Positions 43,231 through 53,067 of a stretch of DNA of 64,000 nt are shown in pieces. Every line of letters begins with the position of its first letter. Position 1 is the stretch's first letter. Position numbers and translations under genes: made by a program. The notes beneath the pieces were generated by a model that saw only the letters and a list, made by a program, of their open reading frames with translations, searched no databases and was not told the origin of the DNA. Origin of the DNA: Pleurodeles waltl (lineage: Eukaryota > Chordata > Amphibia > Caudata > Salamandridae); NCBI RefSeq assembly GCF_031143425.1, contig NC_090441.1, forward strand, positions 220,654,928 to 220,718,927, read 5' to 3'.

Positions 43231-43981
43231 TTCACAGCCATTTACCACTCCACTTAAGTAACTTATAAGTCACCGATATGTCTAACCTTCACCTAGTGAA
43301 GGTTGGGTGAAAAGTTACTTAGTGTGTGGGCACCCTGGCACTAGCCAAGGTGCCCCCCCCATCGTTCAGGGCAAATTCTCCGGACTTTGTGAGTGCGCGA
43401 ACACCATTACACGTGTGCACTGTACATAGGTCACTACCTCTGTACAGCGTCACAATGGTAACTCCGAGCATGGCCATGTAACATGTCTAAGATCATGGAA
43501 TTGTCACCCCATTGCCATTCTGGCATTGAGGAGACAATTCCATGATCTCCCGGGTCTCTAGCACAGAGCCCGGGTACTGCCAAACTGCCTTTCTGGAGTC
43601 TCCACTGCAGCTGCTGCTGCTGCCAACCCCTCAGACAGGTTTCTGCCCTCCTGGGATCCAGGAAGCCCTGGCCCAGGAAGGCAGAATAAAGGATTTCATC
43701 TGAGAGAGGGTGTAACACCCTCTCCCTTTGGAAATAGGTGTCAGGGCTGGGGAGGAGTAGCCTCCCCCAGCCTCTGGAAATGCTTTGATGGGTACAGATG
43801 GTGCCCATCTCTGCATAAGCCAGTCTACACCGGTTCAGGGATCCCCCAGCCCTGCTCTGGAGCGAAACTGGACAAAGGAAAGGGGAGTGACCACTCCCCT
43901 GACCTGCACCACCCAGGGGAGGTGCCCAGAGCTCCTCCAGTGTGTCCCAGACCTCTGCCATCTTGGAAACAGAGGTGTGCT
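43231..43981 (+). repeat. Gypsy LTR fragment (internal part)
   Basis: Matches, in plus orientation, the inner part of the 3-kb LTR family. It runs from cacagccatttaccact through acttaagtaacttataagtc, the gtgcactgtacataggtcactac block and the cctctccctttggaa block, to ctgccatcttggaaacagag. Both LTR ends are missing. It abuts the Harbinger Myb exon at about 43983, whose coding region it appears to have truncated. Confidence 0.85.
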
Positions 43982-43984
43982 GGA

Positions 43985-44400
43985 CAGCATTCACGATAGT
44001 TGACTGACCCACAGAGATCGACCTCAGGAGGTCAATAGCCTCCTCACTGAGAACAGCAAAGCTGTCAGGGCCAGGGCAGGGTTTCCTGCAGCGAAGGAGA
44101 TGCTCATGCTCCTGGGTAAGCAGGCGCGGACAACTGGGTGGTGAGCTCAAGGGAGGGGGGTGGTGGACTAAAATGGTGCTGGGGTGGTCCCAAAAGGGTC
44201 CACCACCACCAGGGAGTGTTGACTGGAGGAGGATGATGAAGCGGAAGATCTGGTCTCCCCTGTGGTACTCCTCTCACTCTCTGGACCACTCGGTCCCTCG
44301 CTGTCCGTGGTATCAGCACTTTGCGTCCCGTGGCCAGCAGCATCCCCACTTCCCTGTGTCCTGTCTACTTCGCCTGCCGATGCTGATCCACACAAATAGA
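43985..44400 (-). pseudogene. C-terminal exon of a Harbinger Myb-like partner, truncated
   Basis: On the minus strand a pyrimidine-rich tract (44463-44405) ends in a CAG acceptor near 44390. The following exon is Ser/Thr/Gly-rich (GDAAGHGTQSADTTDSEGPS, SSASSSSSSQH). After a stop and frame change it reads LRRCRKP... SEEAIDLLRSISVGQSTIV, an alpha-helical tail as found in Harbinger partner proteins. Such Myb/SANT partners carry the transposase into the nucleus and onto transposon ends (established for Harbinger). It may belong with the Myb-domain exons at 47950-48560, transcribed leftward. The gypsy LTR fragment cuts it off at 43983. Confidence 0.5.
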
Positions 44401-44956
44401 GAGAGAGGGAATGAGAGATAGAGGGAGAGAGAGAGGGTCATCACATTTTTTATTTACACACATTACAACATGGACAGTTGTAGGTATTCATCTCCTGGAT
44501 GGGCAATTTCATATAGAAAAGAACATATCCTACATCATGTCACAACACGTTACTTCTATCCACCCATTTATGTAGTCCGTCTCACCGACATCGAAACACA
44601 ACTGGAACATTTCAACAAGTCTCCTGTAAATCTGCATCATCATCGTGTCCTGGCTTAAGCTGAAATTCTGTCCTAATCCTGAGCATAACCCTCCAGACTC
44701 CTATCCCCTTCAGGAAAAGCAGTTGACAAATCACACCATACCATGAATGTTCTGATTCTACACCTGTCCAGTCCAGGCCCATAAGTAATGCCCCATGCCA
44801 GTTAAGACAACTCTGTTTACAGACCACACAGCACCTGCCATTCCAATCACATGCCTGGTGAACCCTCTGTACATATATGCCATAATGGATACAATCTCTG
44901 ATGTGGCCACAACAAGTGGCGCTCCCATGCAGGTGACATCTGATGTGAAGACTATG

Positions 44957-45126
44957 GGCCTGATTACGACTTCGGCAGAGGGACTTACTCCGTCCCAAAT
45001 GTGACGGATATCCCGCCTGATGTATTACGAGTTCCATAGGATATAATAGACTTGTAATTCGGCAGGCAGGATACCCGTCACTTTTGGGATGGAGTAATCC
45101 CCTCTGCCGAAGTCGTAATCAGGCCC
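44957..45126. mobile_element. 170-bp MITE-like inverted repeat
   Basis: Ends gggcctgattacgacttcgg / ccgaagtcgtaatcaggccc are 20-bp perfect inverted repeats, continuing imperfectly (cagaggga / cccctctg, ctccgtccca / tgggatggag, gtgacgg / ccgtcac). The whole unit can fold into one long hairpin. The outer GGGCCTGATTA resembles the right end of the hairpin-chain transposon at 36427 (GGCCTGATTATGACC). No exact target duplication is visible (ctatg left, ctgta right), so it may be mutated. Confidence 0.8.
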
Positions 45127-46086
45127 TGTATGCCTGGAGAAAAGCAATGTCACTACATGTACCAAATCCCAGAGGAATATCTGCAGACACTGTACACAGA
45201 TGCACCAAATCACTTCATACATGCATATGCAGCTACAGTGGCCTACATAGCACATGAGACATTCACTGACAATCACTGAGTGCAGTGCAAGAACACCTAA
45301 ACATTAGCCAGACACGAAAAACATCACAGGGCAGTTAACACTCCACCCGACATGATGTTACAGTTCCACCCAATGACTACCTGAGTACAGCAACAGCACT
45401 CACACCTTTCCTGACGTGATTACCTGTACCTAAGTCCAGACAACACACATATCCCACTGAAGAGATATGTACCCATTATGTACACAGGGAACTACACAAC
45501 TGCTGTTGCACTGACAACAAATCCCACATCAACACTTCTATTAGAAATTGTGCTACAGCTAAACTATTACATCTTGAAATTAGAAGTCCTTCTATAACAA
45601 TTCCTCTCCAAACTGCCCACATCAGCTAGGCTAAGGGTAGAAATGATAGACCCACTCTATTACATGTAACCCCAAGTAACCATTGAGACATGATGTAGGC
45701 AAATAATTACATAAATGTCACTGTTATTGGTAGGACATTGCCACACATCATGGACATTACATATTGTCAAAGGGTAGCTCTGCCTAGCCACTTACCGCCT
45801 TGAGAATAAAGCCATTGGGATAAATGTGATTTGCCCATATGTCAATGCCATGGAAATGCATGAAAAGGACTAATAGACACAATCAGACACCCAAAGTAGA
45901 ATAGCCTTCCCTTACTACCTTCACATACCCATGGTATGAAGATGATGGGACAATGGGGATACACAGATCCATATGTACTGTCCTATACTGGTCATATCTG
46001 TGGAGTGATTGAGATGCCTGCCTCACATGGAGTCAATACCTGCACCAGGACAAATGTTACATAGACCCTGTACAAAATATCAGGCA
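45127..46086. other. Non-coding Harbinger-associated sequence
   Basis: AT-rich sequence with many short gapped repeats of acat and cacat. No open frame over 90 codons and no recognisable domain. It is probably intron or spacer of the Harbinger Myb-partner gene whose exons flank it (44400 and 47950), but this is inference from position. Confidence 0.3.
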
Positions 46087-47552
46087 TCTGTAGGAAAGTC
46101 CCTTCCAAGTTAGCACTATATCACTACCTTGTCCAGATACATACGTGATCTATCACACCCCTATATTCTTGCAGACTAAGACCCTACACCGGCTGGCTCA
46201 GGGTTTCTATATCACACGCACGACCGAGAATAGTACGAATTATGTTCTATTTTGGGCACATGATTGTACACGGTACGGCATTCCCTTATAGACTAGTAAG
46301 ATGGCCGCTGGTCAGATGCGAGTCCTTCTTTTATGTTTATTGCTCCTCTGGGTTGCAATCACCTGTTGCCTCTTTCGGATTTGGAGGCGATTGAGCACAC
46401 TTCTATATTTTTGTATATTAGACGCTCTCACGTGCTGACCCGATGTCTACAGGCGCGCGGCTGAGGGCAGGTTACATGCATATCGGGGATAGAAAGAAGT
46501 AAGTCCTCCTTTGGGTATTGGGCCCTTTTACATAACACTGGATCCCTCTGAGAATACTATTGCTCTCTGTGTTTGCTGTAACTGGATTTTGGCAATAACT
46601 AGCCCCATTGCTAGAGGTTACATTGGGACTTCATCTTTATTGAATTTTTGTGACAGTTTGGACTCCATTGATGGGTTACATGACCAAGCTTGCTATTGTG
46701 TATGTCGTGTTCCTTCTCAGCAATTCCTAACTTTGACCATGTCAGTGTATATTCCATTTGTGTATTACCATGTTGTTTTCATACCTAATAATTCTCCTTT
46801 GGTTGAGGCTTGCACGTTCCTAGGATGCTTTTTCTCGACTATGGGATGGTAAGCCTTTTTTGTTACTTCCCTTTGTGCCACACTGGGGACCTGGTTGTTT
46901 GTGATTGTACCACACTGTGCATCCCTTCACTAATTAACCTTAATGTTCTCACTCTCTAATGCAGAGCGACTGATTGACCAACCGACGTTGACGATTTGTC
47001 TTCACTCAGTAAGTGACTATATAGCACTTGTTGTTGCATTTTAGAATAGGAGAAGTAGTGGTTATGGTCCTGATGAAACATCATGGGATAATTTGTTGAC
47101 CATCAAAACACGAAACATGTTGACCATATTACTATAGGATTAGGTACTCTACCTTTTTCCTCCGTGTAGAGTGTTGTGGGACATCATCCCCGTATTCACT
47201 CTCTTTGTTTTCTTTTAATCTTGGCCTGAACCTTTCCCTGATTCATTAAAGGGATGTTTAAGGCTCAGAACTAATTTTAATTCTTTCAGTCTCTCCTATA
47301 TATATTTTGTTTCATAGTCAGTATTCGTTTCAGACCCAATTTGAATTTGGCAAACAATCTTCGGTACAGTACCATCCCCATAATAGGGGTGGTCCGCCAG
47401 ACAGTGCAGCACCGGTCTGACGAGGAGATTGCCCAGTGATGAAGCTTGGCATCCTATTGGGTGTTTGAGGGCTCTCCTGATATTATTGACTCATTCCGAC
47501 CCTGCAGATTCTTATTCTTATTATTTTTTGGAACAGTGTACCATTTCTACTT
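46087..47552. mobile_element. 1466-bp insertion flanked by 16-bp direct repeats
   Basis: TACAAAATATCAGGCA is present at 46071-46086 and 47553-47568. Repeats of this length are typical of target-primed insertion (LINE, SINE or Penelope-like). Composition differs from the flanks. Near 47070 it has cctgatgaaac and, 35 bp on, cgaaacatgttgacc, a combination seen in amphibian Penelope-like repeats, where it marks hammerhead ribozyme cores. No RT domain is present. A single weak frame lies at 46511-46852. There is no poly(A) tail. Class uncertain. Confidence 0.6.
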
Positions 47553-47568
47553 TACAAAATATCAGGCA

Positions 47569-47945
47569 CCCAGTTGCAAATACATGTGATCAAGACAGAT
47601 GCTCAGACAACTTAGAGCTACTAAAGCACATATACTGAAGGATGGACCAGGACACACTCTATGGGAAGGATGAAACAGCAGCTCACATCCATAGAAATGG
47701 CTGGTGGAGTCACACATGTGGCGTTGTCATCTGAGCATCTCCACATGCAGTCATAGATATGTCTTGACACAGGTGATATAAAGGTACGCATAGCTAACAA
47801 TGAATGCCAGATCTACATCTTATAATCAGGCAATGTGGGTACTGCGTATTCCCACTAATCTACATACATGTAACACCTACATACATGTCACAACTGCTTC
47901 AGTGTGACTGCAAACAGCTTACAGCCAGAGCCAAGTGCAAGGATA
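47569..47945. other. Non-coding spacer left of the Myb exons
   Basis: Continuation of the AT-rich Harbinger-associated DNA interrupted by the 1466-bp insertion. No gene or repeat recognised. Confidence 0.3.
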
Positions 47946-47949
47946 CATT

Positions 47950-48560
47950 CAGTACTTACCCCATTGTGGCTGCTCTGCTGGCCTCAAACGCCCATCCACT
48001 TCAGGGTAGGCCACTGCCAGAATGCCAGCCATTAGGAGGTCAAGGTCAGATGGGAACCCCTCATTCATTGGGAGGAAATCCCCAGCTGGGCCTTCGCGGT
48101 CTTCCAGGACCAGCATCTCAGGTCCTCCCACCGCTTGCAACAATAGGTGCTCTGCCGGCTGTGGACCCCAGGGACTGCGCTTTCTTGGCGATGGCATGCC
48201 AGATCCCCTTCTTCTGATGGGTGTTCACCGGGATGGATGACACAGACAAAAGGAGAAAGTCATGTATACATGCACCATACCAATAGGAGTGGTCACTACA
48301 GATCTGTCATAGCAATTGGGTACACATACCCATCGTCTCTACTGACACACCTTCACAATATGGCATCTGCATGCATCGACACCATCACCAGTTCAAATGC
48401 CCACACAAAACCTATCACACATGGCTGGGCCGTTGAACTCACCTGCTCCTTGGGTGCCCCATATAGCTGTCCACACCGCCGTCGGACCTCCTCCATTAGC
48501 TTGTCGAGCACTTCAGGGGTGACCTGTAGGACGTGGCATGATGGCTCACAGTGGTAGTAC
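47950..48560 (-). pseudogene. Harbinger Myb/SANT-like partner protein, DNA-binding exons
   Basis: The first minus-strand piece (about 48530-48440) reads LDKLMEEVRRRCGQLYGAPK, the start of the SANT helix bundle in Harbinger partner proteins. A splice donor GTGAG follows directly (around 48437). The second piece (about 48230-48140) reads VNTHQKKGIWHAIAKK with a shifted continuation towards a CCKRWED-like motif. The remainder (48140-47950) is acidic and frame-shifted. Partner proteins of this kind bind transposon ends with the transposase. Stops and frame changes show it is dead. It is divergently placed to the transposase pseudogene at 49262. Confidence 0.6.
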
Positions 48561-48564
48561 ACAG

Positions 48565-49261
48565 CAACTAGTGAGCAAGACTGATGAAATTACAGGTCAT
48601 GGCTGCCACGTACAGGCCCATCACGAACGGTGGTCATGCCAATTGGCCACATTGTGCCAAAGGCTGCAATGTTAACCAATGACAAGTTGCACAGTGGTTG
48701 CGACCTTCTACCGCCATGACGACTTTCGCTGGCGGACTTAGGTCACTTCTAACTGTCCACTACAGTAGGTCAGACACCTGCTATTTTGGGCACATGTAAT
48801 CGATGGATTTGCTAAATTATGTGTGTCAATCACTTACTGCCCCTATTTTCAGTGTAACCATATGTTGGGCCATTATGGTTGTGCAACATAATGTGGCAAT
48901 CTTTACACAATGATGTGTTCAGGCTGTCTATATGTTGAGAACTATGTAAAGTGACTCTGAGGTACATAGGCCATGGCTAGGTAAAGGTATATACCAAACC
49001 ATATGTGTAATGAGATCATGACAGCAAAGTCACCCACACATGTACAATGACATATGTTGCAAATATACATTCTAATTTATATGTGAGCCAATGTGCAGCA
49101 ATGAGGGTGAATCAGGTGCATATCTATGGTATGTATTTTATATGTCAACAGTCCTACGCCACATCTACAGATGTTAGTTGTCAGGTAATATATAATGTGT
49201 TGGTGATGTGTGCATACTGCATAACTCAGTGTACATTCTCTCCTCTCAACATAGTTATCCT
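48565..49261. other. Spacer between divergent Harbinger genes
   Basis: AT-rich, no coding signal. It would contain the promoters of the divergent Myb-partner and transposase genes if they are one element. A tract tctcctctcaacatag just before 49260 looks like a splice acceptor for the transposase exon. Confidence 0.3.
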
Positions 49262-50526
49262 GCCATGAGAAGAGTGAGACAACCACCAGTGTACCGTCCA
49301 TTAGTTGACCTGGCAATCATGGAGGACAGGCATGTCATCCAGACATATCGTCTGAATCGTCATACCATTATTAATCTATGTAGACAGTTGGAGCCAGAGC
49401 TGATGCCAGCCATTCACAGTCCCTATTGCATACCTCCCGTAGTTCAAGTATTGTCAGTGCTACACTTCCTTGCCACAGGGTCCTTTCAGAATACTGTCGC
49501 CTTAACACCAGGGATGTCTCAGCCCATGTTCAGTCTGGAGTTAAGGGATGTACTGTGTGCCTTGTTGAAGCACCAAGACAGCTACATTAGGTTCCACCAA
49601 AGAGTGGATTTGGGGTTTGTGAAGGCCTTTATGAGATGAGACACATTGCTCATGTGCCAGGGGTCATTGATGGCACCTATGTAGCCTTGGTCCCTCGCAG
49701 TGCCAACAAATAGTTGTATTGGAAAAGGAAGAAGTGTTGTAGTTTGACTCTTGCTCTAGGCACGACTGCTGGTTTAAGGATGACAGTACTTATGTTTGTA
49801 GACAACCATGCCAATCCTACAACAAGTCACAACCGTTGGCCCAACCCTCCCGGCTCAAAAGCACAAGAACAGGTATATAGGAACAGGAAGAACTACCACT
49901 CAATAAACGTACAGATGGTCTGTCTGGCAGACCAGTACATCTCACAAGTCACAGCCAAGTTTCAGTGCATGAGTCCTACATAATGCAGAACAGCAATATC
50001 CCACATCTGATGGCACAACTACAAACAGAGAGGGCCTGGCTGATTAGTAAGTCTGCACTGTATTGTGTGAATCAGTTTTATGTCACCTGTCATCACATCA
50101 TAGTCAGTCACTGAAGCTATTTATGTTTTCTTCCACCATTGTGAGCACAGGTGACTTTGGCTCCTTCCTTGGCTTTTGACACCAGTGAGGTACCCAGGCA
50201 CGCCAGGGGAAATCCATTTCAATGAGCCCCACAGGAGGACAGGATGAGTAATAGAGCGAACATTCGGGCTCTTGAAGGCAAGATTCAGGTGCCTGGACCA
50301 ATCGGGAGGTCTCCTCCTATTCTCGCCTCACAAGGTATGCCAAGTAATCGCTGCCTGCAGAATGCTCCACAATGTATCCCCGAGAAGTCAGATACCACTG
50401 ATAGCAGATGAGGGGGAGGCAGCTGGAGCAGTGGCTGGTAATGCTGATATTGCAAGTGATGAAGAGCCAGAGGAAGAAGGAGCAGCTGACAGTAGGACAG
50501 AGCTCATCAACCACTTCTTCCACTGA
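49262..50526 (+). pseudogene. PIF/Harbinger DDE transposase, decayed, two exons
   Basis: An acceptor-like site precedes MRRVRQPPVYRPLVDLAIME. The first 124 residues contain the family block PPVVQVLSVLHFLATGSFQN and MSQPMFS. After a frame change near 49635 the first catalytic Asp region GVIDGTYVALVP follows. A non-family insert of about 150 bp (49712-49866) interrupts it before VYRNRKNYHSINVQMVC. The second catalytic site reads VHESYI where VHDSYI is usual, so Asp is replaced by Glu. A 104-bp intron (GT 50047, AG 50150) follows. Exon 2 continues to the third-site region VIERTFGLLKARFRCL and ends FH* at 50526 with an acidic tail. The enzyme would cut and paste the transposon; frameshifts and the insert make this copy inactive. 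Confidence 0.85.
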
Positions 50527-51946
50527 CATCCAGGTATGTGAAGTGGACCTTTACAAGTGTTGCATTTGCACTTTTGGGTGTTGATGGCTGCCATAACACC
50601 TCCTGACTAGATTCATCAGTGGGGGTGTAATGAGCTCCAATGCCTATATGTGAGTTGTGGGAGCAGACTGATAGATTAAAAGTTGTACAGTAATAGAGGG
50701 TCTGCTCAAACATGTATTGTTACATCAGATCCTAACAGTCACTTCTGCAATAGACTGTCCAGTATTGAGATATACTTCTTGCATTGTCCTATCCTCTTTT
50801 CCTTCCACTGACTGAAATTGCCATTTTCTTCTTTGTCTCTGCAACCTGTGCTTGAGGTATTCATTGTCAGTAGCCACTGGTAGTAGATGACAGACCTGAG
50901 AGTTGTTAATGACAGGTAGCAGGTAAATTGGACATAGTTACGGTGGGATGTAAACTTGTTTGTATTCCATTCATACATGTGGAAATGTGACAGCTTCATT
51001 CTTTCCTAATACCAGTGGGGTTGGTGGTGTGTGAAATGGCATTATTCACGTCAGATGCAGTTTGTGGCACTTTTGTGAAGTATAGGTCATGGAATTTGGG
51101 TACACAGTGGGTGGAGTAGTTTGTGATGACCTTGGGGCCTGGCTGTGTTTGTGTTCTGACGTTGCTGTCCAAGGTGCAGATGACTGTATAGTGACAGGTA
51201 TAGGCCCTATGTTAGTGTACAGGGTCCTCAGTGATGTCATTGTCACTGGGGCTGATATGTGATCATGTAACTATGTTATTGTATGTGCAGAGTCTGTACC
51301 TGGTGATATGTAGGTCTATTCTGAGTGCCGCTGCTTTGTAGGTGGGTTACCATGGCCATGATTTTTGTTACCTGTATTTGTGCATTGTGTGCCACCATAC
51401 CTTCCATCCTGATAGTACTCTCTGCAATGCTCTATTTGCAGATTGGAATACAGACTATACTATGGGGTTGGCCTAGATTGCAACCTCTGTCCTGTGACAT
51501 CTCGGTTGTATTATGTGTCATGCTGTGGGAGGCTCCGTCTGATGACGATTACACTGGCTGTTCGATGCAGGGGGCATGACCTCATCACAGTTGCCAACCA
51601 TGGTAATTGTTGAGGTATTATTAAACACACATATGCAGTAGATGTGCTCAATTGTGATTTATTGTTCATATCATGATGAATAAAGTCGTAATCAAAGTGG
51701 TAAAATGAAAAAAAGGGGTGATGAGTTAGGTCAAGGTAGATGGATTCATTAGAGTAGCAGCTACACAAGTTGGTACACAGGCCCAGGGTCCTTGTGCCAT
51801 GGTAAAATGGAGTCATGCCTACAGGGTGTTTCAGTGTCACACACGGGTGACATATCAGGGGGGTGTTCACTTCCTGGCAGTGGGTTTATTCTTGGCATCT
51901 GCTCCAGCCGGATGACTAGGTGGACATCCATATTTGCGGGGGTGTC
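50527..51946. other. Non-coding region between transposase and partner gene
   Basis: No gene recognised. A T/G-rich stretch includes aataaagtcg near 51680. It is plausibly the shared 3' region of convergent Harbinger transposase (plus) and partner (minus) genes. Nothing else is supported. Confidence 0.3.
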
Positions 51947-52697
51947 TTAACCTACAGAGGGAGGGGTGTCCGAGGTTAGTGGTTTCCCTGGCAAGGCCTC
52001 CAATCCAGTAGCTGACACAGATGTAGATGGGGCAGATGTTAGGTTGCTAGTGGAAGGGGCCTGATGGTGTGTTGAGGAACCAATGAGGGTGGTATTGATG
52101 TGCCTCAGCACCCCTGCAATGATAGCCATGGTGGCATTATGTGCCTGCCACTGCTGCATGAGTTCCTGGTGGTTTTCCCTCTGCAGCGTTTGATTCTCCC
52201 CCAACATGGTGATTATTTGGCACATCCTGTCTTGGGAACTTTGGTATGCTCCCAAGATGTGGGAGATGGTTTCCTGGTCAGTGGAGTCCCTTTGAGGCCC
52301 CATCCTCTGGCCCACAGCATCCCTCCCACATACCCTACGCCCAGCTGCCTGTGCCCCAGGCACAGTGTACCCATTCCCAGTGGTAGCAGGGAATTCATTG
52401 TCAGGGATGTCAAGGTTCGACTCAGGTCCCTGTACTGTGGGACACACAATAGATTGAACTGGCCTTGGGAAACAGGTTGGGGGGGTGGTTGTTTGTGATG
52501 TGTTTGCACCAGGGGTGGGTGGTGTTCATGTGAGCAGGGTGAGGCAGGCAGTTGTTGACTGACTAGGTGTCCCAGATGGGCCAGGTTGTTTGTCGTTGTC
52601 CAGACATCCAGGTGTGCTGTCCTCACTGGGGCATTTATCCTTGGGGGAACTGGCAGTATCTGGTATCCTCTCCATGGTGGCAATGGCTGGGTTACCT
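51947..52697 (-). pseudogene. C-terminal exon of a second Harbinger Myb-like partner
   Basis: A minus-strand acceptor CTCTGCAG lies just before 52697, giving GNPAIATMERIPDTASS and onward. One stop occurs near 52530; the frame is then open to 51947. The tail is a helical Gln-rich region (ENQTLQRENHQELMQQWQAH, MAIIAGVLRHINTTL) with Ser/Thr/Pro linkers, as expected for the C-terminus of Harbinger partner proteins. It is convergent to the transposase at 49262-50526. The N-terminal SANT exons should lie to the right, but the LINE at 53068 is there instead. Confidence 0.55.
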
Positions 52698-53067
52698 GCA
52701 GAGGGAGTGAGACACAGAGTTCAGCTTGGAATGTGTGTTAGATTACCTCTTAATGAAATACATGACAGTGTCTCTACATGATTCCCTGCAATGACATTGA
52801 CAGATGCTGCACAGCACACCTTTGTGGTTTATACTACTTTGCAAGTTGATTGCCATACTCCATGTTGAAAGATGGCATACAGGCACTGAAGATGAGTTCT
52901 GTTATTGTCTGACCATTGACATGACTCTTCACCTCTGTTACCTAGTGATTTGTGAGGCTTCCTAGATATCACAAATTATAGCTGTATAATACACAATTGT
53001 GTTCTAGTGGCAACACAGTATGTGAGCATGCAAGGATTATAGTCCTGTACCTATATGTTATGCATGT
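52698..53067. other. Short non-coding stretch before the LINE
   Basis: Probably the intron of the partner gene upstream of its last exon. Nothing else recognised. Confidence 0.3.

Noticed and set aside
44956..45126. A tRNA or other structured RNA gene
   Set aside because: The long hairpin has transposon-style ends and no tRNA box A/B or cloverleaf.
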